Below, in pieces: positions 26,508-35,307 of a stretch of 64,000 nucleotides of DNA. The stretch is from positions 1 to 64,000 of the forward strand of contig LSIB01000092.1 in NCBI GenBank assembly GCA_001556025.1, written 5' to 3'. The notes below the pieces were generated by a model. It ran no database searches. It worked only from the letters and a program-made list of their open reading frames with translations, and had not been told where the DNA came from. The position numbers and the translations under genes are program-made. Source of the stretch: Rhizobiales bacterium CCH3-A5 (lineage in GTDB: Bacteria > Pseudomonadota > Alphaproteobacteria > Rhizobiales > Beijerinckiaceae). The stretch's first letter is position 1. Each line of letters begins with the position of its first letter.

Positions 26508-28382
26508 TCAGGCGCTCTCCAACTCCTCGCTCAATCCCAGCCACTCCTCTTCCGCCGCGGCAAGCGCCTCCGCAAGCTCCGCCCGCTGGCGTGAGAGCAG
26601 CAGCGCCTTGTCGGGGTCGCGGGCGAAGGCCGCGCCGTTGCCGAGCACTTCGTCGACCTTGGCGATCAGCCCGGTCAGCTTGGCGATGCGCGCCTCGGCG
26701 AGGTTGAGCTTCTGCCGCAGCGGGCCCTGCGCGACGCGTTTGACGGCGGCGCCCTTGCGCTCGTCGGCCTTCCCGGCCGCCGGGGCTGCCTCCGCCTGCT
26801 TCTCGCGCCGCGCCGCCTTGGCACCGCCGAGCACCAGCGTGCGGTAATCCTCCATATCGCCGTCGAAGTTCTTCACCGTGCCGTCGCCGACGAGCCACAG
26901 CCGGTCGGCGCAGGATTCGATCAGGAAGCGGTCATGGCTGACGAGGATGACCGCGCCGGGATAATCGTTGATCGCGTTGACGAGCGCGGTGCGGCTGTCG
27001 ATGTCGAGATGGTTGGTCGGTTCGTCGAGGATCAGCAGGTGAGGGCCGCCGAAGGCGGCGAGCCCGAGCATCAGCCTGGCCTTCTCGCCGCCCGAGAGAT
27101 TCTTCACCGGCGTCTCGGCTTTCTGGGCCGGGAAGCCGATCTGGGCCGCTTTCGAGCGCACCTTCGCCTCGGGCGCGTCCGGCATCAGGTCGCGCAGATG
27201 GGCGACCGGCGTGTCCTCCAGGCGAAGCTCGTCGAGCTGGTGCTGGGCGAAATAGGCCGTCTCCAGCTTGGACGATCTGCGCATTTCGCCCGAGAGCGGC
27301 GGCAGGCGTCCGCCGATCAGCTTGCAGAAGGTCGATTTGCCGTTTCCGTTCGAGCCGAGCAAAGCGATGCGGTCGTCCGGGAGCAGCGTCAGGTTGAGCC
27401 GTGACAAGACCTTGCGTTCGCCATAGCCGGCGCTGGCGTCGTTCAGCACGATCATCGGCGGGGCGAGCGGGCGCTCGGGTCCGGGCAGGCTGAAGGGCTG
27501 GACGTCGCGATCGACGATGGTCGCGATCGTCTCCATCTTCTCCAGCCGTTTGACACGCGACTGCGCCTGCCTCGCCTTGGTGGCCTTGGCCTTGAAGCGG
27601 TCGACGAAGGACTGCAGGTGCTTGCGCTCGGCGTCCTGCTTTTCCTTCGCCTTGGCGAGCTGCATCTGCTTCTCGGCGCGCTGCTTCGCGAAGGAGGTGT
27701 AGCCGCCGCGATAGATCGTCAGCTTGCCCTGGTCGAGATGCAGGATGTGATCGACGCAGGTGTCGAGCAGTTCGCGGTCATGGCTCACGACCAGCACGGT
27801 ATGCGGATAGCGCTCGAGATAGTCGTAGAGCCAGAGCGTGCCTTCGAGGTCGAGATAGTTGGTCGGCTCGTCGAGCAGCAGCAGATCGGGCTGGGCGAAC
27901 AGCACAGCCGCCAGCGCGACGCGCATGCGCCAGCCGCCGGAGAAATCCGAGCAGGGGCGCTGCTGGGCGGCCTCGTCGAAGCCGAGACCGTGTAGGACCG
28001 TCGCGGCGCGCGCGGGGGCGGAGTGGGCGTCGATATCGGCGAGCCGCGTGCCGATCTCGGCGATGCGCAGCGGGTCGGTCGCGGTCTCGGATTCGGCCAG
28101 CAGGGCGGCGCGCTCGGTGTCGGCGGCGAGCACGACCTCGATCAACGTCTCGGGCCCGCCCGGCGCCTCCTGCGCGACGCCGCCGATGCGCCGGCCCTTG
28201 GGCAGATGGACGCTGCCGCCTTCGGGCGACAGGTCGCCGGTGATGATCCGGAACAAGGTCGTCTTGCCGGTACCGTTGCGGCCGACAAGGCCGACGCGCG
28301 CGCCGTCTGGCAGCGACGCGCCGGCATGGTCCAGCAGCAGGCGCTCGCCGAGCCGGTAGGTGATGTCGTTGAGGGTGAGCAT
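26508..28382 (-). CDS. ABC-F family ATPase
   Basis: A soluble 624-aa protein with two ABC domains and no membrane helices, the mark of ABC-F translation factors that act at the ribosomal E site. Domain 1 has Walker A GRNGTGKTT, signature DFSGGWRMR and Walker B LLLLDEPTNYLD. A charged linker follows (about 235-290). Domain 2 has GSNGNGKST, NLSGGEKARLMLG and LLILDEPTNHLD. A Lys/Ala-rich coiled-coil extension ends the protein. The subgroup (Uup-like or YheS-like) cannot be fixed by eye. Transcribed convergently with the SnoaL-like pseudogene, which it almost touches. Confidence 0.9.
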   Translation of the reverse strand: MLTLNDITYRLGERLLLDHAGASLPDGARVGLVGRNGTGKTTLFRIITGDLSPEGGSVHLPKGRRIGGVAQEAPGGPETLIEVVLAADTERAALLAESETATDPLRIAEIGTRLADIDAHSAPARAATVLHGLGFDEAAQQRPCSDFSGGWRMRVALAAVLFAQPDLLLLDEPTNYLDLEGTLWLYDYLERYPHTVLVVSHDRELLDTCVDHILHLDQGKLTIYRGGYTSFAKQRAEKQMQLAKAKEKQDAERKHLQSFVDRFKAKATKARQAQSRVKRLEKMETIATIVDRDVQPFSLPGPERPLAPPMIVLNDASAGYGERKVLSRLNLTLLPDDRIALLGSNGNGKSTFCKLIGGRLPPLSGEMRRSSKLETAYFAQHQLDELRLEDTPVAHLRDLMPDAPEAKVRSKAAQIGFPAQKAETPVKNLSGGEKARLMLGLAAFGGPHLLILDEPTNHLDIDSRTALVNAINDYPGAVILVSHDRFLIESCADRLWLVGDGTVKNFDGDMEDYRTLVLGGAKAARREKQAEAAPAAGKADERKGAAVKRVAQGPLRQKLNLAEARIAKLTGLIAKVDEVLGNGAAFARDPDKALLLSRQRAELAEALAAAEEEWLGLSEELESA

Positions 28383-28535
28383 CGGGGCGGTTTAGGCGGG
28401 GAGACGGGAAGGCGCAATCGGCAAACCGGGACATCGGCCATGTCACAGTCTCGCCATGATGTCGCCATGCCGGGGCCGGAGCTGGGCTTCACCCAAGGTA
28501 ACAGCAGGTGTCATTCGATTCGCCGAGAGCACAGC

Positions 28536-28652
28536 ATGTCGTTTCCCCGCAAGTTCGACAGTCAGCGCCGCCTGTCCTTCGCGGCTTTGGCGCTCGTCTT
28601 CCTGTCAACGATCATCGGTAGCGCAGCGGCGCTCGCCGCGCTGCTGCCCTGA
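28536..28652 (+). CDS. Possible 38-aa single-helix membrane peptide
   Basis: An ATG-initiated frame coding for a basic N-terminus (SFPRKFDSQRR) followed by a hydrophobic alpha-helix of about 24 residues (LSFAALALVFLSTIIGS and on). The charge pattern fits an inner-membrane peptide with the N-terminus inside. There is no strong ribosome-binding site and no family recognised. It stands alone between the ABC-F gene and the chemoreceptor pseudogene, so it may be a chance frame. Confidence 0.3.
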   Translation: MSFPRKFDSQRRLSFAALALVFLSTIIGSAAALAALLP

Positions 28653-28708
28653 TGCACTCTATACGGGCCTTGGCGGGGTTCGCTTTCAAACAACGTTAAC
28701 GCAATCGG

Positions 28709-30881
28709 GTGTCTCCTGGCGAAATTGGACATGATGTCCCGCCGGAGTTCCACCACTTGTTCAGCCTCAGGATCAGGCTTCCCGCCGCGATGCTGGCGCT
28801 CGCCTGTCTGGCGGCACTGGTCGTCGGCATGTCGGCCTATCGCGCCGTGGCCGAATGGGCTCGGGAATCGGTGCGTGAGCGGCTGAGCGATCTGGCCGAG
28901 AGCCATGCCGGCGCGATCGAGCGGCGCTGGGTGCAGGTCAGGTCGGAGCTCTCGGTGCAGGCGCGGAGCGCCTATGCGGTTTCGGCGGTCGACGAGATCG
29001 GCAAATGGATGGAGCTCGGCGCCTACGACATGCGCCGGATTCTCGACCACTATCAGGCCGGCGGATCGCCCGAGGAGCGCGAGGCGCGCACGGGCCGTGA
29101 CCACCAGCATGGCTACTCCTGGCGTCATGTGCCGATCCACGAAACCTATCGCGCCGCGCTGAAGCAGTTCGGCTACGCCGACATGTATCTGGTTTCGGCC
29201 AAGGGGAGGGTGGTCTACAGCGTCAGGAAGGGTCCGGAGTTCGGCCGGCTCGTCAGCGAGTCGGATCTGGTGGAGACCGGCCTTGGCAAGGTGGTCGCGG
29301 CGGCGCGATCTGTGCCGGCCGGCGAGCAGGCGGTCGTCGATTTCGCGCCTTATGATCCGGCTGGTGGCGAGCCGCGCGCCTTCATGGCGCAGCGCTTCGC
29401 CAATACGGAATCCGGCACGGAGAACGGATTCAGCACGCTCGTCATCGCGCTCGACACCAAAATCATGGACGCTGTCCTGGCGACGAATACGAGCGGCCTG
29501 CGCAATGTCGCAACCTATCTGGTCGGCGCGGACGGTTTCATGCGCTCGAACCCGGCCCGCCGGCTCGTTGGCGACGCGCCGGGCGCCGTGCTCGATCCCG
29601 GCCTGTTGGGGCCGGGAAAGAGCGGCATGCTGACGATGACCAGCCGCGATGGCGCGGATCTTCTCGTCACCGGCCGGCCTGTCAGGGTCGGCGACTGGAC
29701 CTGGCTGCTCTGGCTGACCGAACCGGAGAAAACCGCCTTCGCCGTCGTCGTCACGATCCGCAATGCGATGCTTGGCGCGGCGCTTATCGTGATCGGGCCG
29801 CTTCTCGTTTTCGCGCTTTTGCTGGGGCTCTCCGTGGTTCAGCCGATCAGGGGCCTGTCGCAGGCTCTGGCTGGCGTGGCCGACGGGCGAACTGACCTCG
29901 ACATTCCAGGCGCGCAGCGCAAGGACGAGCTCGGCGCCATCGCGGCCTCGGTCCAGCGCATCCGCGAAAACCTGATCCGCGACGAGGCGGGGCGTCTGGC
30001 GGGCCGTGAGGAAGCCGATCTCGAAGCGAGCCGCCAGCGCAGCGCGCTGCTCCGCGACCTCGCCAGCGATCTCGAACGCTCGATCCTCAGCGTCACCACC
30101 GCCGTTTCATCAGCCGCCGAGGAACTCAGCGTCACGGCGAGCGAACTGTCCAACGGCGCCCTGCAGACGCAGGCGAATGCCGGCACGGTCCACGATTCGA
30201 CCTCGCGCGCCATCGCCAGCATCCGCTCGATCGAAGGGGCGGCGCAGGATCTGCGCAGCGCGATCGACAAGCTCGACAGTGATGTGCAGTCTTCGGATCG
30301 CAGTGCGCGCTCGGCCCGCGACTATGCCGACGAGATGGGGGCGGTGGTCGAGTCCCTCGCATCGGGAGCAGCCCGGGTCTCCGACGTGACCGGGATGATC
30401 TCCGACATCGCCGCGCAGACGAACCTCCTCGCGCTCAACGCCACGATCGAGGCTGCGCGCGCCGGCGAGGCGGGCAGGGGCTGTCGTCGCCTCCGCGGTC
30501 AAGGGCCTGTCGGGCCAGACGGCCCGCGCCATCGAGGACATCTCGCGGCAGATCGGCGGCATGAACCAGGCGACGACGGCGACGGTCGAGGCCATCGCAG
30601 GCATTCGCGGCATGATCGGGGATCTGAGCGACACGGTTCGCCGCACCGCCGAGACGATGCGCCACCAGCAGGACGCGGCTCACGCCATCGTCACCGAGGT
30701 CGGCACCGCGACGGCCGCCTTCAGCCGCATCGGCGAGGCGACGAGCCTCGTCTCATCCGCCTCGCAGCAGACCTCGGACGCCGCCGGCGCGCTCTTGCGC
30801 GCCTCGTCCGAGCTGACCGGCCTGGCCCATGGGCTGAAGGCGCGCGTCGACGAGTTCATCCTGCAAGTCAGGGCGGCGTGA
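28709..30881 (+). pseudogene. Methyl-accepting chemotaxis protein, frameshifted
   Basis: The 5' part (GTG at 28709, or TTG at 28757) codes for helix 1 (about 23-44), a Cache-like periplasmic domain, helix 2 (about 352-377), HAMP, and the signalling domain up to IEAARAGEAGRG. There the frame breaks at about 30481-30483. The expected continuation (FAVVASAVKGLSGQTARAIEDI) is found in the next frame from VVASAVKGL and runs to a TGA at 30881 (ending VDEFILQVRAA). The bases fit a 5-nt deletion in the codons for Phe-Ala. The break removes half of the signalling hairpin, so the receptor should be inactive unless the shift is a sequence error. Confidence 0.87.
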
Positions 30882-30921
30882 CCGACTTGCAGCCACGGCG
30901 GGCAGGGTCTAACCCTTCCTG

Positions 30922-31425
30922 ATGAGCCGCACAGCCTTCTATCCCGGGTCGTTCGATCCCGTGACCAATGGCCATCTCGATGTGATCTCGGGCGCCTGCC
31001 GGCTCTGCGACCGGCTGGTCATCGCCATCGGCGTCCACCCGGGAAAAGCGCCGATCTTCACCGCCGAGGAGCGCAGCGATCTGCTGCGCGAGGTCGCGGG
31101 GCCGATCGCGCGTGAAGCGGGCGTCTCCATCGAGGTGGTCAGTTTCGACAAGCTGGCGATCTGGGCGGCGCGCGAGGCCGGGGCGACCCTCTTCGTCCGC
31201 GGCCTGCGCGATGGCTCCGACCTCGACTACGAGATGCAGCTCGCCGGCATGAACCGCACGATGGATGGCGGGATTCAGACCGTCTTCCTGCCGGCCTCGA
31301 CCGGGGTGCGGCCGATCACGGCGACCCTGGTGCGCCAGATCGCCGGCATGGGCGGCGACGTTTCCCCGTTCGTGCCGCCGGCCGTGAACATGCGGCTCAG
31401 GCAGAAGTTCGGAAAGACGGGCTGA
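30922..31425 (+). CDS. coaD: Pantetheine-phosphate adenylyltransferase
   Basis: Penultimate step of coenzyme A synthesis: 4'-phosphopantetheine plus ATP gives dephospho-CoA. The 167-aa product has the nucleotidyltransferase motif [16 protein letters not shown] (T/HxGH type), the substrate loop [22 protein letters not shown], and an ATP-binding segment that reads [15 protein letters not shown] where ISSTLVR is usual. It begins about 40 bp after the chemoreceptor remnant. Confidence 0.95.
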   Translation: MSRTAFYPGSFDPVTNGHLDVISGACRLCDRLVIAIGVHPGKAPIFTAEERSDLLREVAGPIAREAGVSIEVVSFDKLAIWAAREAGATLFVRGLRDGSDLDYEMQLAGMNRTMDGGIQTVFLPASTGVRPITATLVRQIAGMGGDVSPFVPPAVNMRLRQKFGKTG

Positions 31426-31469
31426 GCGACAACCTGTCCCCGGCCGCTATCGCAGCCTTTGGCTGCCCG

Positions 31470-31490
31470 ATTTGCATTTGCATTTGCATT
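31470..31490. repeat. Hexanucleotide repeat (ATTTGC)x3
   Basis: Three perfect copies of ATTTGC plus a partial fourth (ATT) lie between coaD and proS, about 78 bp before the chosen proS start. In frame with proS it would read TTG-CAT repeats (Leu-His), so unit changes keep the frame. Confidence 0.85.
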
Positions 31491-31567
31491 CCAGCAATGG
31501 CGATGCTGTCTGCGCCATGACCGACTCAGGCGCTTCGTCTCGCGCCATCATTCCACGAGTTCCTCCG

Positions 31568-32914
31568 ATGCGTCTCTCCCGCTACTTCCTGCCGATCCTG
31601 CGCGATGCGCCGCGCGAGGCCGAGATCGTCTCGCACCGGCTGATGCTGCGCGCCGGCATGATCCGCCAGCAATCGGCCGGCATCTATTCGTGGCTGCCGC
31701 TCGGCCTGCGCGTGCTGGAGAAGATCAACCGGATCGTGCGCGAGGAGCAGAACCGCTCCGGCGCGATCGAAATCCTGATGCCGACGATCCAATCCGCCGA
31801 TCTCTGGCGCGAGAGCGGGCGCTACGACGCCTATGGCGAGGAGATGCTGCGCATCACCGACCGCAACAAGCGCGAGATGCTCTATGGCCCGACGAACGAG
31901 GAGATGGTCACCGACATCTTCCGCACCTATGTCAAATCCTACAAGGACCTGCCGCTGAACCTCTACCATATCCAGTGGAAGTTCCGCGACGAGCGCCGGC
32001 CGCGCTTCGGTGTGATGCGCGGGCGCGAATTCCTGATGAAGGACGCCTATTCCTTCGACATCGACCAGGCGGCCGCGCGCCACGCCTATAACCGCATGTT
32101 CACGGCCTATCTGCGCACCTTCGCGCGGCTCGGTCTGAAGGCGATCCCGATGCGGGCCGATACCGGGCCGATCGGCGGCGATCTCTCCCACGAGTTCATC
32201 GTGCTGGCCTCGACGGGCGAGAGCCAAGTGTTCTGCCACAAGGACTATCTCGATTTCGAGACTCCGGCGGCCGACACAGATTTCGACAGCGTCGAGGGGC
32301 TGCAGGCGATCATCGACAAATGGACCAGCCTTTATGCCGCCACCGACGAGATGCATGACAAGGCCACTTACGAGGCGATTCCCAGCGAAGCGCAGGTTTC
32401 GGCGCGTGGCATCGAGGTTGGTCACATCTTTTATTTCGGCACCAAATACTCCGACCCGATGGGCGCCACGGTGACCGGGCCGGACGGCCAGCAGACGCCC
32501 GTGCATATGGGCTCCTACGGCATCGGCCCGAGCCGGCTCGTGGCGGCGCTGATCGAGGCCGGGCATGACGATGGCGGCATCGTCTGGCCCGACGAGATCG
32601 CGCCCTTCGACGTCGCGGTGCTGAACCTGAAGGCCGGCGACGCCGGCACCGACGTCGCCTGCGAAAAGCTCTACGAGGCGCTGCTGGCGAAGGGCTATGA
32701 CGCGCTCTACGACGACACCGACGAACGTCCCGGCGGCAAGTTCGCCACCGCCGACCTGATCGGCGTGCCCTGGCAGATCATCGTCGGCCCCAAGGGCCTC
32801 GCCGAGGGCAAGGTCGAGATCAAGCGCCGGACCAGCGGCGAGCGCGAGAGCGTCCCGCTCGAGGCTGCGCTCGAGCGCTTCAAAGGTAAATCCCGCGAAG
32901 GCAACCCGGCGTGA
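31568..32914 (+). CDS. proS: Prolyl-tRNA synthetase (short form)
   Basis: Charges tRNA-Pro. The 448-aa product is the short ProS without the editing insertion, as usual in alphaproteobacteria. Class II motifs are seen: motif 2 around [27 protein letters not shown] and motif 3 around [16 protein letters not shown]. The C-terminal anticodon-binding domain begins near residue 355 ([12 protein letters not shown]). The ATG at 31568 ([15 protein letters not shown]) fits the family; upstream in-frame starts add an unrelated leader. The stop overlaps the start of the next gene (GTGA). Confidence 0.95.
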   Translation: MRLSRYFLPILRDAPREAEIVSHRLMLRAGMIRQQSAGIYSWLPLGLRVLEKINRIVREEQNRSGAIEILMPTIQSADLWRESGRYDAYGEEMLRITDRNKREMLYGPTNEEMVTDIFRTYVKSYKDLPLNLYHIQWKFRDERRPRFGVMRGREFLMKDAYSFDIDQAAARHAYNRMFTAYLRTFARLGLKAIPMRADTGPIGGDLSHEFIVLASTGESQVFCHKDYLDFETPAADTDFDSVEGLQAIIDKWTSLYAATDEMHDKATYEAIPSEAQVSARGIEVGHIFYFGTKYSDPMGATVTGPDGQQTPVHMGSYGIGPSRLVAALIEAGHDDGGIVWPDEIAPFDVAVLNLKAGDAGTDVACEKLYEALLAKGYDALYDDTDERPGGKFATADLIGVPWQIIVGPKGLAEGKVEIKRRTSGERESVPLEAALERFKGKSREGNPA

Positions 32915-34212
32915 ACGTCGCCGTCGAAACGCCGGTCTCGGCCGAGCCCCAGCCGACCGGCACCAGGCCTTTCGCCGGCTTCGAATGGCTGCTGGCCGGG
33001 CGCTATCTGCGCACGCGCCGGCGCGAGGGCTTCGTCTCGGTCATCGCTGGCTTCTCGTTCCTCGGCATTCTGCTCGGCGTCGCCACGCTGATCATCGTGA
33101 TGTCGGTGATGAACGGTTTCCGCAAGGAGTTGCTGGAGAAGATCGTCGGCGTGAACGGGCATATCTTCGCAACCCCGATCGACCGGCCGCTCGACGATTA
33201 CATGGCCGTGGCCGAGCGTCTGCGGAAGGTGCAGGGCGTCCGGCAGGCGATCCCGCTGGTCGAGGGGCAGGCGCTCGCCTCCTCGCAGACCGGCAATGGC
33301 GGCGTGCTGGTGCGCGGCATCCTGGAAGCCGACATCAAGGCGATCCCGTTCGTCGGCGGCAATGTCCGGCGTGGCACGCTCGACGGCTTCGATGCGGGCG
33401 GAGGCGTCGCGATCGGCCAGCGGCTGGCCAATTCGCTCGGGCTCACGGTCGGCGAATCGATCACCATCGTCTCGCCGCGCGGGGCTTCGACGCCGTTCGG
33501 CACCGCGCCGCGGATCAAGGCCTATCCGGTGCAGGCGATCTTCGAGATCGGCATGACCGAGTTCGACGCCTCCTTCGTGTTCATGCCACTTACCGAGGCG
33601 CAGGCCTATTTCAACCGCGACGGCGACGTGAACGTCATCGAGATCTTCGTCGACAATCCCGACCGCACGCAAGCCGTTCGCGACGCGATCGAGGCCGATG
33701 CGCCGCGACCGCTGGTGCTGTCGGACTGGCGGCAGCGCAACCGCACCTTCTTCAACGCGCTCGAGGTCGAGCGGAACGTGATGTTTCTGATCCTGACGCT
33801 GATCGTGCTGGTCGCGGCGCTCAACATCGTCTCGGGTCTGATCATGCTGGTGAAGGACAAGACAGCCGACATCGCGATCATGCGGACCATGGGCGCGACG
33901 CGGGGCACGGTGCTGCGGGTCTTCCTGATCACGGGGGCGGCGATCGGCGTTTTCGGCACGCTGGCGGGGCTCGCGCTCGGCGTCGTCTTCGCCAACAACA
34001 TCCAGTCGATCATGGCGGGGCTGAACTGGCTGCTCGGCGCCAATCTCTGGGACCCGACGGTGCGTTTCCTCAGCAACATCCCGTCGGTGATCGACTGGCG
34101 AGAGGTGGCGAGCGTGGTCGCGATGGCGCTGATCCTGTCGCTGCTGGCGACGCTCTATCCCGCCTGGAAGGCGGCGCGCCTGGACCCTGTCCAGGCGCTC
34201 AGGATGGGTTGA
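32911..34212 (+). CDS. lolC: Lipoprotein-releasing ABC transporter permease (LolC/E family)
   Basis: Inner-membrane part of the machinery that releases outer-membrane lipoproteins to LolA. The 433-aa product has one helix at about 43-70 ([28 protein letters not shown]), a large periplasmic domain (about 75-285) and three C-terminal helices. The GTG start overlaps the proS stop by four bases. Only one permease gene is present, so it probably works as a homodimer with LolD, the common alphaproteobacterial form. Confidence 0.93.
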   Translation: MNVAVETPVSAEPQPTGTRPFAGFEWLLAGRYLRTRRREGFVSVIAGFSFLGILLGVATLIIVMSVMNGFRKELLEKIVGVNGHIFATPIDRPLDDYMAVAERLRKVQGVRQAIPLVEGQALASSQTGNGGVLVRGILEADIKAIPFVGGNVRRGTLDGFDAGGGVAIGQRLANSLGLTVGESITIVSPRGASTPFGTAPRIKAYPVQAIFEIGMTEFDASFVFMPLTEAQAYFNRDGDVNVIEIFVDNPDRTQAVRDAIEADAPRPLVLSDWRQRNRTFFNALEVERNVMFLILTLIVLVAALNIVSGLIMLVKDKTADIAIMRTMGATRGTVLRVFLITGAAIGVFGTLAGLALGVVFANNIQSIMAGLNWLLGANLWDPTVRFLSNIPSVIDWREVASVVAMALILSLLATLYPAWKAARLDPVQALRMG

Positions 34213-34216
34213 GGCG

Positions 34217-34906
34217 ATGGCGCGCGAGACCCCGGCGCTCTTCCTGTCACAGGTCGAGCGCTTCTATCCCCAGGCCGACGCGCCGCTCGAAATCCTGCGC
34301 AAGGCGGATTTCGCGCTCTGGCCGGGCGAACTCGTCGCGCTCGTCGCACCGAGCGGTACCGGCAAATCGACTCTGCTGCATGTCGCAGGCCTGCTGGAAA
34401 AGCCAGATGCCGGCGAGGTCTTCATCGGCGGCATGGCGACGGCCAAGCTAGACGATGCCGGCCGCACGCGGCTGCGCCGCACCGAGATCGGCTTCGTCTA
34501 CCAGTTCCATCATCTGCTGCCGGAATTCACAGCGCTGGAGAACGTCGTGCTGCCGCAGCGCATCCGCGGGCTCGACAAGGGGCTGGCCGAGGAGCGCGCG
34601 GCCGAACTGCTGACGTTCCTGGGGCTCGGCGAGCGGCTGGACCATCTGCCCGGCGAACTCTCGGGGGGCGAGCAGCAGCGCGTCGCCATCGGCCGGGCGA
34701 TGGCCAATACGCCGCGCCTGCTGCTGGCCGACGAGCCGACCGGCAATCTCGACCCGGTGACCTCGCTTCACGTTTTCTCGACGCTGGTGGCGCTCGCGCG
34801 GGCCTCGGGGCTGGCGGCGCTGATCGCGACCCACAATCTCGATCTCGCCCGGCGGATGGACCGGCAGGTAACGATCCGCGACGGGTTGGTGGTACCGCTG
34901 GAGTGA
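34217..34906 (+). CDS. lolD: Lipoprotein-releasing ABC transporter ATPase LolD
   Basis: Energises lipoprotein release. The 229-aa ABC ATPase has Walker [10 protein letters not shown], the Q-loop region [17 protein letters not shown] typical of LolD/MacB, signature [15 protein letters not shown], Walker [13 protein letters not shown], and the switch histidine in THNLDLA. It starts 4 bp after the permease gene, so the pair is co-translated. Confidence 0.95.
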   Translation: MARETPALFLSQVERFYPQADAPLEILRKADFALWPGELVALVAPSGTGKSTLLHVAGLLEKPDAGEVFIGGMATAKLDDAGRTRLRRTEIGFVYQFHHLLPEFTALENVVLPQRIRGLDKGLAEERAAELLTFLGLGERLDHLPGELSGGEQQRVAIGRAMANTPRLLLADEPTGNLDPVTSLHVFSTLVALARASGLAALIATHNLDLARRMDRQVTIRDGLVVPLE

Positions 34907-35011
34907 GGCGGTGCGGCTTCTCGAATGGTTGCGGCGTTAACCTTCAGGCCACCTTGCTTACCGCCTGTTAACCGCCATCCATACGTCCCTGTTGGAACTG
35001 ACGCATCGGCA

Positions 35012-35039
35012 TTGACGAGAACAAAACATGAATTAAACT
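35012..35039 (+). promoter_or_regulatory. SOS-type promoter with LexA-like box
   Basis: A -35 hexamer TTGACG (35012-35017) and a -10 TAAACT (35034-35039) are 16 bp apart. Between them lies GAACAAAACATGAAT (35019-35033), one base short of the alphaproteobacterial LexA direct repeat GAAC-N7-GAAC, and very like the boxes known in front of recA in this order. The small gene at 35069 follows 29 bp after the -10, and dnaE lies beyond. Confidence 0.6.
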
Positions 35040-35068
35040 GGACATAGACAGAACATATGGAGGTGGTG

Positions 35069-35179
35069 ATGGTTGCGATGCGCAAGGTGGCGGCGGGTCT
35101 GGCGGAGCTGGCCTCGCTCGCTCTGTTCCTCGGCATGATCTGGCTTTGGGCGGCGTTGTTCTCGGCGGCGCAGGTCTGA
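35069..35179 (+). CDS. 36-aa predicted inner-membrane peptide under an SOS-like promoter
   Basis: An ATG frame with an excellent ribosome-binding site (GGAGG at 35059-35063, 5-nt spacing). It codes for a short basic N-terminus (MVAMRKVAAG) and a hydrophobic helix of about 24 residues (LASLALFLGMIWLWAALF). The LexA-like promoter just upstream suggests induction by DNA damage. SOS-induced single-helix peptides of this size are known; SidA of Caulobacter crescentus blocks division at FtsW/FtsN. No sequence similarity to SidA is claimed. Alternatively it is a leader peptide for dnaE, 128 bp downstream. Confidence 0.6.
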   Translation: MVAMRKVAAGLAELASLALFLGMIWLWAALFSAAQV

Positions 35180-35307
35180 CGCTTCGGTCCGAGCCATCCA
35201 CAGCCCGCCCGCAACTGCGGCATCTGGCTGCTGGACGCCGTGTGCGCGGGCATCCCAAATGCTCGCGACGCGGAGCGAACGAGTCGCGCCGCAGGCGAGG
35301 GGCGATG

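Noticed and set aside
30473..30490. Programmed frameshift in the chemoreceptor
   Set aside because: No slippery heptamer or stimulatory structure is seen, and about two codons of the conserved motif are missing, which fits a deletion.
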